DNA of 64,000 nucleotides from a virus (IMGVR_UViG_3300035698_017726:1-64000), one strand, 5' to 3'. Shown: positions 15,990 to 24,678, numbered from the stretch's first letter. Notes: generated by a model not told the origin, from the sequence alone. Numbers and translations: made by a program.

Positions 15990-16720
15990 TTTCGGCTCCT
16001 ATCAGGGAATGAATGCCCCTGATCGCTGTACTGTTTTGTCAGCAGAAGAATCGCGTACTTCAGCTGCTGAATGGTGTTGTAGGTGTCTCCCTGCTTTCTC
16101 TTGACCAGTTTCTGGTCTCCCCGCCTAAGGAGGTAAGCTGGACTGAGGATAGACATCACCGGATACCGAATATCCTGCCCCGTCACAGGGCTTGTAACCG
16201 TGATGTCCATAATGCTTCCCTGCTTGGCGGTGATCTGTACGCTCCGTCCGACTAGAGCTGTCGCGGCTACCTTTCCTGTGGTGATGATGAGCAACGGGTC
16301 TACAGCGTAAATCGTTTGGTGCAGACGATCACGACAGGTTTTGACCTCTACTGTAGATGGCGTACGGTCGTCCTCTGGACGGCAGAGAACCACGTTGGTC
16401 CAGAAGATGTACTGGTCCAGATACTCACGGAGCTGTTCGAAGAAGATCTCGTCATCCTCTACTGACCGGATGTTCGTGAGCTCATCCGTCTGAGGCCAGG
16501 CCGTAGCCAACAGGTCCATCAGCAGCTGACCCGCATCCCCCATGAAAGGAGACCCGTCTGTGTCCTCAATAGCCCCTGGGCTTTCTCCCACAATCATGAT
16601 GTCCGCACTGGCCGAGCCGCTCCCGAAGACCACCTGCAGCCTGCTCTCATAGAGGGCAGGGCACTTACCGCACTCATCGTACTCTTCCAGGAGCTCTACT
16701 AGGGAATCCAGTCCTGACAT
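15986..16720 (-). CDS. Uracil-DNA glycosylase, family 4-like (Fe-S type)
   Basis: It removes uracil from DNA to start base-excision repair. The 244-aa protein has C17-x2-C20 followed by P-A-L, then I-M-I-V-G-E-S-P-G-A-I-E-D (motif A), G-D-A-G-Q-L-L, and N-V-V-L-C-R-P with a second Cys 15 residues on. These four Cys match the 4Fe-4S site of family 4 enzymes. The C-terminal motif reads L-S-P-A-Y-L-L-R-R; family members usually have His where Ser stands. Start ATG 16720. It may protect the phage genome or help its own replication fork; the altered motif makes activity uncertain. Confidence 0.8.
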   Translation of the reverse strand: MSGLDSLVELLEEYDECGKCPALYESRLQVVFGSGSASADIMIVGESPGAIEDTDGSPFMGDAGQLLMDLLATAWPQTDELTNIRSVEDDEIFFEQLREYLDQYIFWTNVVLCRPEDDRTPSTVEVKTCRDRLHQTIYAVDPLLIITTGKVAATALVGRSVQITAKQGSIMDITVTSPVTGQDIRYPVMSILSPAYLLRRGDQKLVKRKQGDTYNTIQQLKYAILLLTKQYSDQGHSFPDRSRK

Positions 16721-16722
16721 AA

Positions 16723-17052
16723 CTACACTCCGATGAGAATACTGCTCGGAACAGTGGTGGCGATGCCTACAACGCCGGTGACTCCTGAGTAGAACTCACC
16801 CAGTTCTCGGTCCTTGGAGCAGTCGATGGCGATATCGGCTCGGATGTACAGATCGGTGGGGACCTGCAGTGGGAACACCGGTACTGGAATCGTCTCTGCG
16901 GCCATCTGGCCTCCCTGCATCTGCCTGTACCGTACGATGACCTCCACGCAGTCATGAACCAGTACGGTTCTACCTGCCTTCGCCGTCTCCTTTACCACTC
17001 CCAAATACATCTTCCCCCCGCTGTACACGGCGGTGAGGTTGCTGATTACCAT
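16723..17052 (-). CDS. Hypothetical beta-rich protein, 109 aa
   Basis: I chose ATG 17052, which overlaps the helicase stop (ATGGTAA); a longer frame to 17148 would lie inside the helicase gene. The product is mostly beta-like, with alternating hydrophobic residues, ending S-S-I-L-I-G-V. No family is recognised. Its stop is 2 nt before the UDG start. Confidence 0.55.
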   Translation of the reverse strand: MVISNLTAVYSGGKMYLGVVKETAKAGRTVLVHDCVEVIVRYRQMQGGQMAAETIPVPVFPLQVPTDLYIRADIAIDCSKDRELGEFYSGVTGVVGIATTVPSSILIGV

Positions 17053-18461
17053 CCCTGTCGTTGGCGGCGGGGCTTGCTGTCTTTCCATGTGACATTCCAT
17101 CCTTGCGCTTTGGCATAGTTGACGAGCTTCCAGACCATGCCGGTACACTCGCCGATGTGTTCGTCCTTCCAGATTCTGACCAGAGGGGTCGGCTTTCCGT
17201 CTAGGTCACGCTGAATCCGTCCAGTCAGTTGTTGTAGTGCTGGGCCTACTTTCCGGTCCTTAGTAGAGAACGGAGTCAGAATGTGGAGCATGTCCAGGTC
17301 GGTTCTGTTGAGGGCTTCACGACCCACGCCGATGGTGATGAAGGTCAAAGAGTGCTCATGCAGTCTCCTCAACCTCTCTTTTGCCCCTATTACCTTCCCA
17401 TTTATGAATGTACTCACGCCTGGGAAGTACCACTCGCTCAGAAACTCCGCATGCTCTGGGTTATGGGTAGCTGCGTAGACGATCCTGCCGGCAGCTAAGT
17501 CCTCACGGATCTGGGCTACGATGAGCTCGTTACGGGGCATATTGTTGGCTAGAACTTTGCGGAGAAGACCGATGTGAGGCTCACCAGTAGTGGCCAGCGT
17601 CTCTTCGTACTCTTCTTCCGTGAGGACCGTACCTGTATCGTGAACGATGAACTCAGGGTCCATCTCCTGGGTAAGATCCTTGTAGAGGACTGGCCCGATG
17701 TTGTTCAGGAAGACGCCCTCTAGCCCATCGGTTCTCTCTACCGTAGCGGTCAGGCCCAGCCGTGGGCCTGCACTTACCGCCGCAGATCTGGCGAAGTGGT
17801 TGGCCGCCATGACGTGTGTCTCATCGTAGATGGTGAGCCCGAAGGTAGTGGAGAAGTCAGGCGGTAGGCCTCCGTCCCTAGCTCTGTTGGCTAAGGTACT
17901 AACGGTGGCCAACACGATGTCAGCCCCGTACTCCATCTTCTTGCCCCTCACCCAGCCAACGGTACCGTCGAAGTCGAAGTTTTCCCTCAGCTCATGCAGC
18001 CAGCTCTCCAGGTGAGCTGCCTGTGGTGCCACAATCAGAGCCGGGACCTTCTTCTGGGAGACGGCATACAGACCCAAGATGGTCTTGCCTGACCCACAGG
18101 CCAGGTTCAGGATGCCGCTCCCACTCTTCTTCAGCATCTCCCAAGCCGGGGCCTGCCTTTCTCGGAGGCTAAACCCAGGTTTGGGGGCTATACGAATGCT
18201 TCTGAACTCTGTCGGTCTTTGGTCTACTAGCTCTATGCCCAATTCAGCAAGCTGCTTAGCCGTCAGGAACGCCCTAGGGACTTCCAAGTGGTGCGGATGC
18301 TCCTTCACCAGGACACGAATGTCATCGGTCTCGTCGCCATCATCCAGCCCAAACGTGAGGGCGGAGAACACAGGCTCCTCCAGGATGTGGCGACGAGGAA
18401 GGAAGAGGGTAGTGCCGACGTAGGCCTTATCGGGGCCCAGCCGCCTAAACTTGAGCCTCAT
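17046..18461 (-). CDS. SF2 DNA helicase (UvsW/DEXH-like)
   Basis: The 471-aa protein has the ordered SF2 motifs: I L-A-C-G-S-G-K-T (about residue 120), II I-Y-D-E-T-H (about 212), III G-L-T-A-T (about 237) and VI Q-L-T-G-R-I-Q-R (about 420). The first 100 residues form a separate N-terminal domain with a Pro/His-rich stretch. Such phage helicases act on branched DNA in recombination-dependent replication, which fits the RecA and resolvase genes downstream. ATG 18461 overlaps the upstream stop as ATGA. Confidence 0.88.
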   Translation of the reverse strand: MRLKFRRLGPDKAYVGTTLFLPRRHILEEPVFSALTFGLDDGDETDDIRVLVKEHPHHLEVPRAFLTAKQLAELGIELVDQRPTEFRSIRIAPKPGFSLRERQAPAWEMLKKSGSGILNLACGSGKTILGLYAVSQKKVPALIVAPQAAHLESWLHELRENFDFDGTVGWVRGKKMEYGADIVLATVSTLANRARDGGLPPDFSTTFGLTIYDETHVMAANHFARSAAVSAGPRLGLTATVERTDGLEGVFLNNIGPVLYKDLTQEMDPEFIVHDTGTVLTEEEYEETLATTGEPHIGLLRKVLANNMPRNELIVAQIREDLAAGRIVYAATHNPEHAEFLSEWYFPGVSTFINGKVIGAKERLRRLHEHSLTFITIGVGREALNRTDLDMLHILTPFSTKDRKVGPALQQLTGRIQRDLDGKPTPLVRIWKDEHIGECTGMVWKLVNYAKAQGWNVTWKDSKPRRQRQGW

Positions 18462-18853
18462 TCCGTATCTTCCTCAACATCTTCCCACTCTTCCAGGTCG
18501 AATGGGTCCGGGTATAGAATCTTGGGGATGCTCGCGATAGCGTAGACGAGCTCCCTAAAGATGGACTCTACCGATACCAACAAGGTATTGTGAACCAGAG
18601 CATGAAAGAACGAAGTAACCACCTGAGTCTCGACTCGCTCGCTCTCTTTCACGACCTTGCCTTTCTTCGTGGTAGTTACCTTGCCCTTGGACTTACGGCT
18701 GCCATCCTCATTGACTTTCTTTCGAACCACATGGCTACACAGGACCCGGAATTTGCACTTCTGACAGGCCTTGTCGTCAGTGTCATACTCGTCTACATCA
18801 CCAAAACATCCTGGCCTATTCTGCCCGTACTTACGGGTGTACGAATCAACCAC
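18458..18853 (-). CDS. Cys-containing hypothetical protein, first gene of the minus operon
   Basis: I chose GTG 18853 because AGGAGG lies about 8 nt upstream, giving 131 aa and leaving a free 77-bp divergent region. A GTG at 18940 would add 29 residues but overlap the divergent gene's start. Residues about 17-42 hold C-F-G and a C-x2-C-x5-C cluster, possibly metal-binding. A basic linker (K-G-K-V-T-T-T-K-K) follows, then a helical domain, and the end is strongly acidic. No family is recognised. Confidence 0.6.
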   Translation of the reverse strand: MVDSYTRKYGQNRPGCFGDVDEYDTDDKACQKCKFRVLCSHVVRKKVNEDGSRKSKGKVTTTKKGKVVKESERVETQVVTSFFHALVHNTLLVSVESIFRELVYAIASIPKILYPDPFDLEEWEDVEEDTE

Positions 18854-18930
18854 AGGATAAACCTCCTGTTCTTTGGGGTCGTGGAACTTATGTCTGACTA
18901 TGTTAGGCTTTATAGGCCCCAGGAGAAGTA
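18854..18930. promoter_or_regulatory. Divergent control region between replication and virion blocks
   Basis: This 77-bp region separates the 16-kb minus operon from the plus-strand virion genes, so promoters for both should lie here or in the gene ends. It contains AACTTATGTC (18885-18894) in plus orientation, also found before the RNA polymerase and (one base different) the terminase genes. AGGAGA (before 18931) and AGGAGG (minus strand, before 18853) are the ribosome binding sites. No convincing sigma-70 -35/-10 pair was seen. Confidence 0.5.
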
Positions 18931-19992
18931 ATGATTCCACTCGATTTCCATGACGACCTCGGTAAGTTCCTGCTGGATAGCGGGGTGAACCTAGACAACG
19001 AGAAGACCGCTTCTGCCTTGCAGGGAGCTCAGTTCAAGGAGAGAGCCGAACTTCAAGACCGAGACTTCGCGCTGATCATGGTGGACTATGCCGGAGAAGG
19101 TCATCCGAAGTTCGCGTGCTACGACTCGACCATGGCCGCTATCTCTGCCGAGTATCTGCTGAAGAGGGCATGCTCCCAGCTGCCCGCACCTGCAGTGAAG
19201 GTTGCTGCCGCCAATCTGGTAGCAGTTTTAGGAGAGGACTTCAGCCCAGAGCTGACAAAGATGGCCTCCGACGAGAACGAATACCGTACCGTCATCGATG
19301 AGCGTAGAGTCTACGTCTCAGAGAGTGAAATTGACGCCGGGACGAGTGAGTTCCTCAAGTCCGCCCAGGTTGACTTAGACAGCTCCGCGTACAACAAGGT
19401 GGCCAGCGCTGGGCGGCGCTGGGCGGACCTGGATGACTGGGCGCGTAGAGAACTGGCCCTGGACGTCGTGAAGATGGCTGACGCTGCTGGGGCGCCCTGT
19501 CCTTGGACGATTCGTCAGTACGCTGGAGAGGAGCTCAGTGAAAAGTTCTCTAGCCTCTGCCGCCATCGGATGCACTACACTGCTGACAAAGAGATTCTTG
19601 ACAACTACGACCGCCTGTCCAAGATGGCCGGAGTCATGAATACTGAGGACGTCTTGGAGGCGCTCTGCCTCATCGACGAGCAGGCACAGGTCATCCCCAA
19701 GTATGGAGCCGCCCTCCCTCACCCAGTCCTCTGTGTCTATGGCCAGGAGAAGCAGGCCGAATACTCCTGGATTGAAGGTGCGGACATGGTCAACGAGTCA
19801 CAGCTAAAGGCTCTCAGTGGGTCGGCCAAGCTCTATGACATTATGGGTGACGCGTTCACCAAGGATGTCTGTGACAAGTTCCGTAAGGATCCAATGGGTG
19901 TCTTCAAGAAGTCCCCCAAGGAACTGAAGATCATCTTGGCTCGCATGGCTACCCAGTCGGGTAAGCACAATGAGGGCGGAGGTCCTGCATGA
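18931..19992 (+). CDS. Virion-associated hypothetical protein with EKTAS peptide
   Basis: The 353-aa product starts at ATG with AGGAGA 5-6 nt upstream. Residues 23-28 read N-E-K-T-A-S, the short peptide repeated in many proteins of this window. The rest is mostly helical with evenly spread Cys and no enzymatic motif. It heads a run of plus-strand genes coupled to the portal gene, so I infer a head- or virion-associated role. No family is recognised. Confidence 0.65.
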   Translation: MIPLDFHDDLGKFLLDSGVNLDNEKTASALQGAQFKERAELQDRDFALIMVDYAGEGHPKFACYDSTMAAISAEYLLKRACSQLPAPAVKVAAANLVAVLGEDFSPELTKMASDENEYRTVIDERRVYVSESEIDAGTSEFLKSAQVDLDSSAYNKVASAGRRWADLDDWARRELALDVVKMADAAGAPCPWTIRQYAGEELSEKFSSLCRHRMHYTADKEILDNYDRLSKMAGVMNTEDVLEALCLIDEQAQVIPKYGAALPHPVLCVYGQEKQAEYSWIEGADMVNESQLKALSGSAKLYDIMGDAFTKDVCDKFRKDPMGVFKKSPKELKIILARMATQSGKHNEGGGPA

Positions 19993-20786
19993 GGCCGACG
20001 CTGACCGACGAACAGACTCACCCAATCATTCTACTCCGCATACTCACCAAGAAGTATGGAGTGGACTGGATGGAGTGGCCTCCGTCCGTCCTGAAGAAGA
20101 CGCTCAATGACGACTTCAAGGTCCCCATCGCTAGGATCAACGTAGCCAAGGCCATGGCTGTGGCTTCTATCGCTACCAGAGATGAGTTCTGGACCAAGTG
20201 GGAGACTTTCCACTACCTGACTCAGGCACTGAATAACAACATCCCGCATCTCACCGAGATGCAGGACCTCGGTGTGGGCCAGATGATGGTAGCTGTGGAC
20301 ATCGCTTCTACTATCCGTAAGGAACTGAAGGAGCTCAGCAGCGAGCCAGAGTTCGCTGAGGATGTAGCCAGGTTCATTGCGGCTCAAGCCAAACACGACG
20401 GCGTCTGGTACCTGCCGGAGCCTCTGGAATTCGCAGCGGCCTATGCGGCCGGAAAGTGGTTTAGTTGTCCAGACTGTGGGTCAGAGGGCGAGGTTATTCA
20501 CGACGATGGAGTCTGCGATATCTGCACTGACCGCCTCAGCACGGAGTCCTTGGGTAGTTGGGTAAGCCATCCAGAACTACTGAAGAAGAGCTGGGGCAAG
20601 AGCATCAAGACCTTTGAAAAGAATCCCACAGCCAAGGTAAAGTCTCGACTAGAGAAGGCCCTGGCCTCTCCTAATGTGACTCTGCACGAGAACTCTGCAG
20701 ATATTTGCGCTGTCAGGCTGATTGTAGCGCTCAACTACATGGGTAAGCGCAGAGAGCAGTTGAAGGAGCAAGAGAATGCCGACTGA
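19989..20786 (+). CDS. Zinc-ribbon hypothetical protein before the portal
   Basis: ATGA overlap with the previous stop. The 265-aa chain is largely helical, with a zinc ribbon at about residues 159-179 (C-P-D-C, then C-D-I-C). The C-terminal 60 residues are helical and basic. It overlaps the next gene by 11 nt. No family is recognised; conserved coupling to the portal suggests a packaging or head role. Confidence 0.65.
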   Translation: MRPTLTDEQTHPIILLRILTKKYGVDWMEWPPSVLKKTLNDDFKVPIARINVAKAMAVASIATRDEFWTKWETFHYLTQALNNNIPHLTEMQDLGVGQMMVAVDIASTIRKELKELSSEPEFAEDVARFIAAQAKHDGVWYLPEPLEFAAAYAAGKWFSCPDCGSEGEVIHDDGVCDICTDRLSTESLGSWVSHPELLKKSWGKSIKTFEKNPTAKVKSRLEKALASPNVTLHENSADICAVRLIVALNYMGKRREQLKEQENAD

Positions 20787-21702
20787 TCCCACTGTCTATT
20801 ACTACTTCTCTGAAGAGATGCAGAAAGAAGCGCTCGAAGCTGGAGCCTTCAAGGACTTTGCTGGGAGCGTCGGTAGAGATGCCTTGAACGCGGCCAAGAA
20901 AGTCCCTGAGTTCTTGTCGAGTCAAGCGGGCAACCTTGCTGCCGCAGCTACTACTAACGACGCAGGCAAGTCTCTTCCCGTCGGCGAGCAGCTGAGGAAT
21001 GTGGGTGGCGCAGCTTGGAAAGGCATCAAGGCAATTCCAGGTGCTACACTCAACACCGCTGTGGATTCTGCCAAGAACGTGACCAAGCCGCTTCGAGACT
21101 TAGTTCGGCACCCAGTAGATACGGCGCAGGCGGGGTGGGGTAAGCTCAGCCCAGGGGTGATCAAGGCCCAAGCCGCTGCCCAAGCCGCAACGCAAAATAC
21201 AGGGCGAGCATATGGGTCCACGATAGGAGATACCAATAGTCTGTCGGATAGGTTGCGTAACAGCGGCTGGTTGGCCAATGTCGCTAAGTACCAGGGCGGC
21301 GCCGAGACTGAGATTGGGGATCACCTCTCTAGAGCGAGGAACACCATCGGACGTGCGCTGCCGGGTCAGAAGGCGATCTTTACAGGCACTACTGCCTTGA
21401 GCACCGCTAATGCTCTTCGGCAAAAGGAAGACAGTAGGACGGGTAGGCAGCTAGGACTAGGAGAACGCGTAGGACGCGCCGCCGGTAGTGTAGGTGGGGC
21501 CCTGGCCATGAATACTTTTGCCCCAGGAGGCAACTTCGCAGCCCGCATGATTGGAAAGAGGTATGCAGGTAGGATGATTGGAGGAGCTACCTCTAATGCA
21601 GGTCGCGTGGTAGATACTGCGGTGAACAAGGTACGCGGTAGACTACCCCAAGATGCCGCGCAGCGACGTCTGCAGTATCCTGCTGGGTACGGAGCCAGGT
21701 AA
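20776..21702 (+). CDS. Gly/Ala-rich virion protein with glycine-zipper segment
   Basis: The 308-aa product begins with an aromatic patch (V-Y-Y-Y-F) and Q-K-E-A-L-E-A-G-A-F. The middle is Ala/Gly/Asn-rich, with small-residue spacing (G-R-A-A-G-S-V-G-G-A-L) near residue 240 like membrane-inserting glycine zippers. Many Arg and Lys residues are scattered. Its TAA overlaps the portal ATG (TAATG). Possible internal or ejected protein; inference from composition. Confidence 0.6.
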   Translation: MPTDPTVYYYFSEEMQKEALEAGAFKDFAGSVGRDALNAAKKVPEFLSSQAGNLAAAATTNDAGKSLPVGEQLRNVGGAAWKGIKAIPGATLNTAVDSAKNVTKPLRDLVRHPVDTAQAGWGKLSPGVIKAQAAAQAATQNTGRAYGSTIGDTNSLSDRLRNSGWLANVAKYQGGAETEIGDHLSRARNTIGRALPGQKAIFTGTTALSTANALRQKEDSRTGRQLGLGERVGRAAGSVGGALAMNTFAPGGNFAARMIGKRYAGRMIGGATSNAGRVVDTAVNKVRGRLPQDAAQRRLQYPAGYGAR

Positions 21703-23672
21703 TGAACACTCTCTCTAGCGAATACAACAGGTTCAACCCCAGACCTACCTCTAGCGCAACAGGTGGTCGAGGGTTCGGTGTTCGCTACCCATCGCCCTTC
21801 TTCGACGTAGCTCAACAGTTCTTACCAGAAAACATACACCAGCTCCATGTCTGGTGTCGGTACTACTTCCTTACGAACCCCATCATCAACGTCGCCTGCC
21901 AGAAGATGGCGGAGTATCCAGTCACCAAGCTGGTGTATGAGACCGAAGATGAGAAGATCCAGAAGCTCTACTCCACGCTGGAGAGGAACCTACACCTCCG
22001 CCAGTTCCAAGTAGAGGTAGGCCTCGATTACTTCGTCTATGGCAATGCCTTCGTAAGCATCTGGTATCCGCTGGAGAAATACCTCCTCTGTACCAAGTGC
22101 AACAAGCGACACAGAGCCTCCAAGTCTCGTGAGTTCTATAAGTGGAAGGACTCCAAGTTTCAGCTGAAGTGCCCTGACTGTGGCCATGAAGGCTGGGCCA
22201 AGGAAATCGACCACTATCCCCGGAAGTTCAGAGAGATCCGTCTCATCAGATGGAACACCGAGAACATTTACCTCAAGCATAATGAGGTCACGGGTGCGAC
22301 CAAGTACTACTACAAGATCCCGAAGAGCATCATCAATGACGTGAAGATGGGAGACCGGGAGACCGTAGAGACAATGCCGTCGGCGTTCCTGGAAGCTATC
22401 CGTAAGGGCCGCTCTCTCCTCTTCAAGAACGACAACTTCTTTCACCTGAAGCGGCCGACTATCGCGCAGAAGGACCAGGGCTGGGGAGCTCCCCTCATCT
22501 TTCCTCTGCTCAAGGACGCGTTCTACCTGCAGGTGATGAAGAAGGCCCAAGAGACGCTGCTCATGGAGCACGTCGTACCTCTCAGGGTCATCTTCCCTGG
22601 AGCTTCTCAGGACGGAAACGCCGGCGCGTACAGTACGTACAACCTCCAGAACTGGAAGGAGAAGATCAATACTGAGCTCAGCCTCTGGAAGAGGGACAAC
22701 AACTACATCCCAATTCTTCCGGTCAACGTAGGCTTCCAGCAGTGGGGCGGTACAGCTAAGGCTCTGATTCTCCACCAGGAATTTAGGTTCACGGCGGAGC
22801 AGATGCTGGCCGGTGCCGGTATCCCGGTCGAGTTCGTATTCGGTGGCCTTCAGTGGAGCGGTACGAACACATCTCTTCGCGCACTGGAGAACATGTTCGT
22901 TGGGTACAACCTCCAGCGGCACGAGCTGATCAACGACTTTATTATCGGTAGCATCGCCGAGTGGATGGAATGGCCCAAGGTCAAGTCCAAGTTCGACCGC
23001 TTCAAGATGGCCGACGACCTGCAGAGGTCGATGTTCTACCTTCAGCTCAACCAAGCACAGAAGATCTCCGACCGTAGGCTTCTCGAAGAGATCGGTGAGG
23101 ACTTTGACGCTGAGAACGGAAGGATGGACGAAGAGCTCAAGCGTCAGCTCCAGACTCAGCGCAAGATGCAGGTGGCCTCCGCCGATATCCAGGGCGAGTC
23201 CATGCTTCGTCAGTCACGGTACCAGGCCAAGGCTACTGCTCTGCAGACCGAAGCACAGATGGAGGCCCAGTTCGCTACCCAGGCAAAGGCAGAAGCTCAG
23301 GCGCAGGGACAGCCTCCTGCGCCAGAACCTCCTACCACGGCTTTCGATCAACAGGGCCAGCCTGGAAGTGGGCCTCCTGGCACAGAACTTCCCCCCGGTA
23401 TGCAGGGCATGGGTTCCCCTCTTCAAGAAGGGCAAGGCGGCGTAGATCTGGCGTACATGGCCAAGAGGGCTGCTTCATATCTGAAGACCGTTCAGAAGGA
23501 GTCCGGTGACGACGCCATGTATCAGGAGCTCCAGAAGATGCAGATGGATAATCCTCCTCTGTACAAGCTAGTCATTCAGGTCCTGAACGACGGCGGCTCT
23601 AAGGATAACCCCATGAGCGCCCTAGAGAATCCGAACCCATCTGGTCAGGCTGCTCCTGCTAGAACCGTATAG
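21702..23672 (+). CDS. Portal protein with zinc-ribbon insertion
   Basis: Portals form the ring through which DNA enters and leaves the capsid. Residues about 100-120 (G-L-D-Y-F-V-Y-G-N-A-F-V-S-I) match the portal wing region. F-R-F-T-A-E-Q-M-L-A-G-A-G-I-P and L-R-A-L-E-N-M-F-V-G-Y-N (about 362-410) match the stem and clip core. A zinc ribbon (C130-x2-C133, C157-x2-C160) is inserted after the first domain. The last 130 residues are Gln/Pro/Gly-rich and carry the R-A-A-S-Y-L-K-T peptide. Length 656 aa is large for the family because of these additions. Coupled to the gene before by TAATG. Confidence 0.85.
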   Translation: MNTLSSEYNRFNPRPTSSATGGRGFGVRYPSPFFDVAQQFLPENIHQLHVWCRYYFLTNPIINVACQKMAEYPVTKLVYETEDEKIQKLYSTLERNLHLRQFQVEVGLDYFVYGNAFVSIWYPLEKYLLCTKCNKRHRASKSREFYKWKDSKFQLKCPDCGHEGWAKEIDHYPRKFREIRLIRWNTENIYLKHNEVTGATKYYYKIPKSIINDVKMGDRETVETMPSAFLEAIRKGRSLLFKNDNFFHLKRPTIAQKDQGWGAPLIFPLLKDAFYLQVMKKAQETLLMEHVVPLRVIFPGASQDGNAGAYSTYNLQNWKEKINTELSLWKRDNNYIPILPVNVGFQQWGGTAKALILHQEFRFTAEQMLAGAGIPVEFVFGGLQWSGTNTSLRALENMFVGYNLQRHELINDFIIGSIAEWMEWPKVKSKFDRFKMADDLQRSMFYLQLNQAQKISDRRLLEEIGEDFDAENGRMDEELKRQLQTQRKMQVASADIQGESMLRQSRYQAKATALQTEAQMEAQFATQAKAEAQAQGQPPAPEPPTTAFDQQGQPGSGPPGTELPPGMQGMGSPLQEGQGGVDLAYMAKRAASYLKTVQKESGDDAMYQELQKMQMDNPPLYKLVIQVLNDGGSKDNPMSALENPNPSGQAAPARTV

Positions 23673-23681
23673 GACGTCTCC

Positions 23682-24011
23682 ATGCACTACACTCTCGATA
23701 AGATCGGCTCCGCCTACTCACTAGCCGCAGAGAAGCTTGCTGCTGACATGCCGGGCAGTAAGCCCCAAGTGCCGCTAAAGGTACAGCATGGTCCTGCTTT
23801 CGGGGGAGTAGGGTCGAACATCCGAAGGATGGCTACTAGTGACGTCCCGAAAAGAGGGGTCACTGGCGCGCTAAAGAATGTGGCTAGCAAGGTCGCCCCC
23901 GCTACTAAGGCCTTGGGTCCTGTGACCCAGAGTGCCGCAGCTACGGGCACCAAGGTACTGCCGAACCTAATCGGCAAAGCCGTAAAGCCTTTGGTACGGG
24001 CAGCAGCCTAG
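23682..24011 (+). CDS. Small virion-associated protein, 109 aa
   Basis: The N-terminus (M-H-Y-T-L-D-K-I-G-S-A-Y-S-L-A-A-E-K-L-A) closely resembles that of the gene at 36699 (M-E-Y-T-L-A-K-V-A-D-A-Y-K). The rest is Ala, Pro, Val and Lys-rich without Cys and ends in small residues. AGGA lies 8 nt upstream. No family is recognised. The shared N-terminal peptide suggests targeting to the same place, probably the capsid. Confidence 0.6.
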   Translation: MHYTLDKIGSAYSLAAEKLAADMPGSKPQVPLKVQHGPAFGGVGSNIRRMATSDVPKRGVTGALKNVASKVAPATKALGPVTQSAAATGTKVLPNLIGKAVKPLVRAAA

Positions 24012-24030
24012 TGGCTAAAGAGACGGCCAC

Positions 24031-24351
24031 CTAAATGGCCAGCAGCAAACACGGGGATTCGTACCCGCACTGCTGGCAGCAGCCGTCAGCCCAGTATCCT
24101 AGTGACATCATGCCCTCGGAGCACCGAGAGCAGAGCCACTTCGCCTGAGCCGCTTCAATGAGTTCCTCTACGAGCGGACAGCTGCCGCAGTCAACCCTTC
24201 CACAGAATGCTTTCTCTTCATCCACTAGGAGTAGAGGACAGTAAACTGAGATGGACGGTTCTGTACTGCCGGGCATGCTGGTAGGGAGGTCTGCCGGTTC
24301 CAGTAAGTCCCTTGCCGCTTCTCTAAGTAGTTTTTGGTATGGACTCGACAT
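24031..24351 (-). CDS. Cys-rich zinc-binding protein, 106 aa
   Basis: A minus-strand gene inside the plus-strand cluster. ATG 24351 overlaps the stop of the small membrane protein. It has a dozen Cys in pairs: C-G-R-V-D-C-G-S-C, then C-S-R-C, then C-C-Q-Q-C and a final C before L-L-L-A-I. These imply one or two zinc sites. The N-terminus is helical. No family is recognised. Confidence 0.55.
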   Translation of the reverse strand: MSSPYQKLLREAARDLLEPADLPTSMPGSTEPSISVYCPLLLVDEEKAFCGRVDCGSCPLVEELIEAAQAKWLCSRCSEGMMSLGYWADGCCQQCGYESPCLLLAI

Positions 24352-24433
24352 CTAGGCCATCTATCACATCTTTTAGGCCTAGAACGAATCCACACGCAAA
24401 CCCGAATACTATAATCCAGAGAGGGAAGTTCAC
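24323..24433 (-). CDS. Single-span membrane microprotein, about 36 aa
   Basis: From GTG 24433, overlapping the previous TGA as GTGA with AAGGA 4 nt upstream, the product is V-N followed by a hydrophobic span of about 17 residues (F-P-L-W-I-I-V-F-G-F-A-C-G-F-V-L-G-L) and a polar tail. An ATG at 24538 in the same frame would give 71 aa, but it would lie inside the 59-aa gene. Membrane location is inferred from hydrophobicity. It may be a lysis or exclusion peptide; no family match. Confidence 0.45.
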   Translation of the reverse strand: MNFPLWIIVFGFACGFVLGLKDVIDGLDVESIPKTT

Positions 24434-24609
24434 TTCTTCCTTGTACTCGCCGTTCCTTGGCTGGGCTCTTGCCCGCTTTTCTCTGTCCTCTGTTCCCCGT
24501 ATACTGCAGAACGGACCAGGTCTGCGAACTTCGCGCATGTACTGGGCCTGCTACTGCCTCCACTGCCTGTAGAAACTCCTGGAGGAGCGATTGGCTGTAG
24601 TGGTTTCAT
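24430..24609 (-). CDS. Pro/Ser/Gly-rich microprotein, 59 aa
   Basis: ATG 24609 opens a 59-codon frame ending TGA, overlapping the membrane microprotein start as GTGA. The first 25 residues are Pro, Ser and Gly-rich; the rest is polar and ends K-K. No clear Shine-Dalgarno is seen, so the gene is uncertain. It would be the first gene of a three-gene minus mini-cassette. Confidence 0.4.
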   Translation of the reverse strand: MKPLQPIAPPGVSTGSGGSSRPSTCAKFADLVRSAVYGEQRTEKSGQEPSQGTASTRKK

Positions 24610-24678
24610 GATAAAGACAGAAAGGGGTTAGAACCTCTCCTGCCACAGAACTTATGCCTAAAACCAGTGAGCTATTGA
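24610..24678 (+). promoter_or_regulatory. Upstream region of the RNA polymerase gene
   Basis: The 69-bp gap between the divergent mini-cassette and the polymerase gene holds AACTTATGCC (24649-24658), matching the element before 18931 and close to that before 41043. No AGGAG-like ribosome binding site lies within 15 nt of the ATG (the nearest is the weak GTGAG), so translation of the polymerase may be limited. Confidence 0.45.

Noticed and set aside
21990-23054. 354-codon open frame antisense to the portal gene
   Set aside because: Composition is a mirror of the portal codons, with no ribosome binding site or motif; the portal frame has clear family features.
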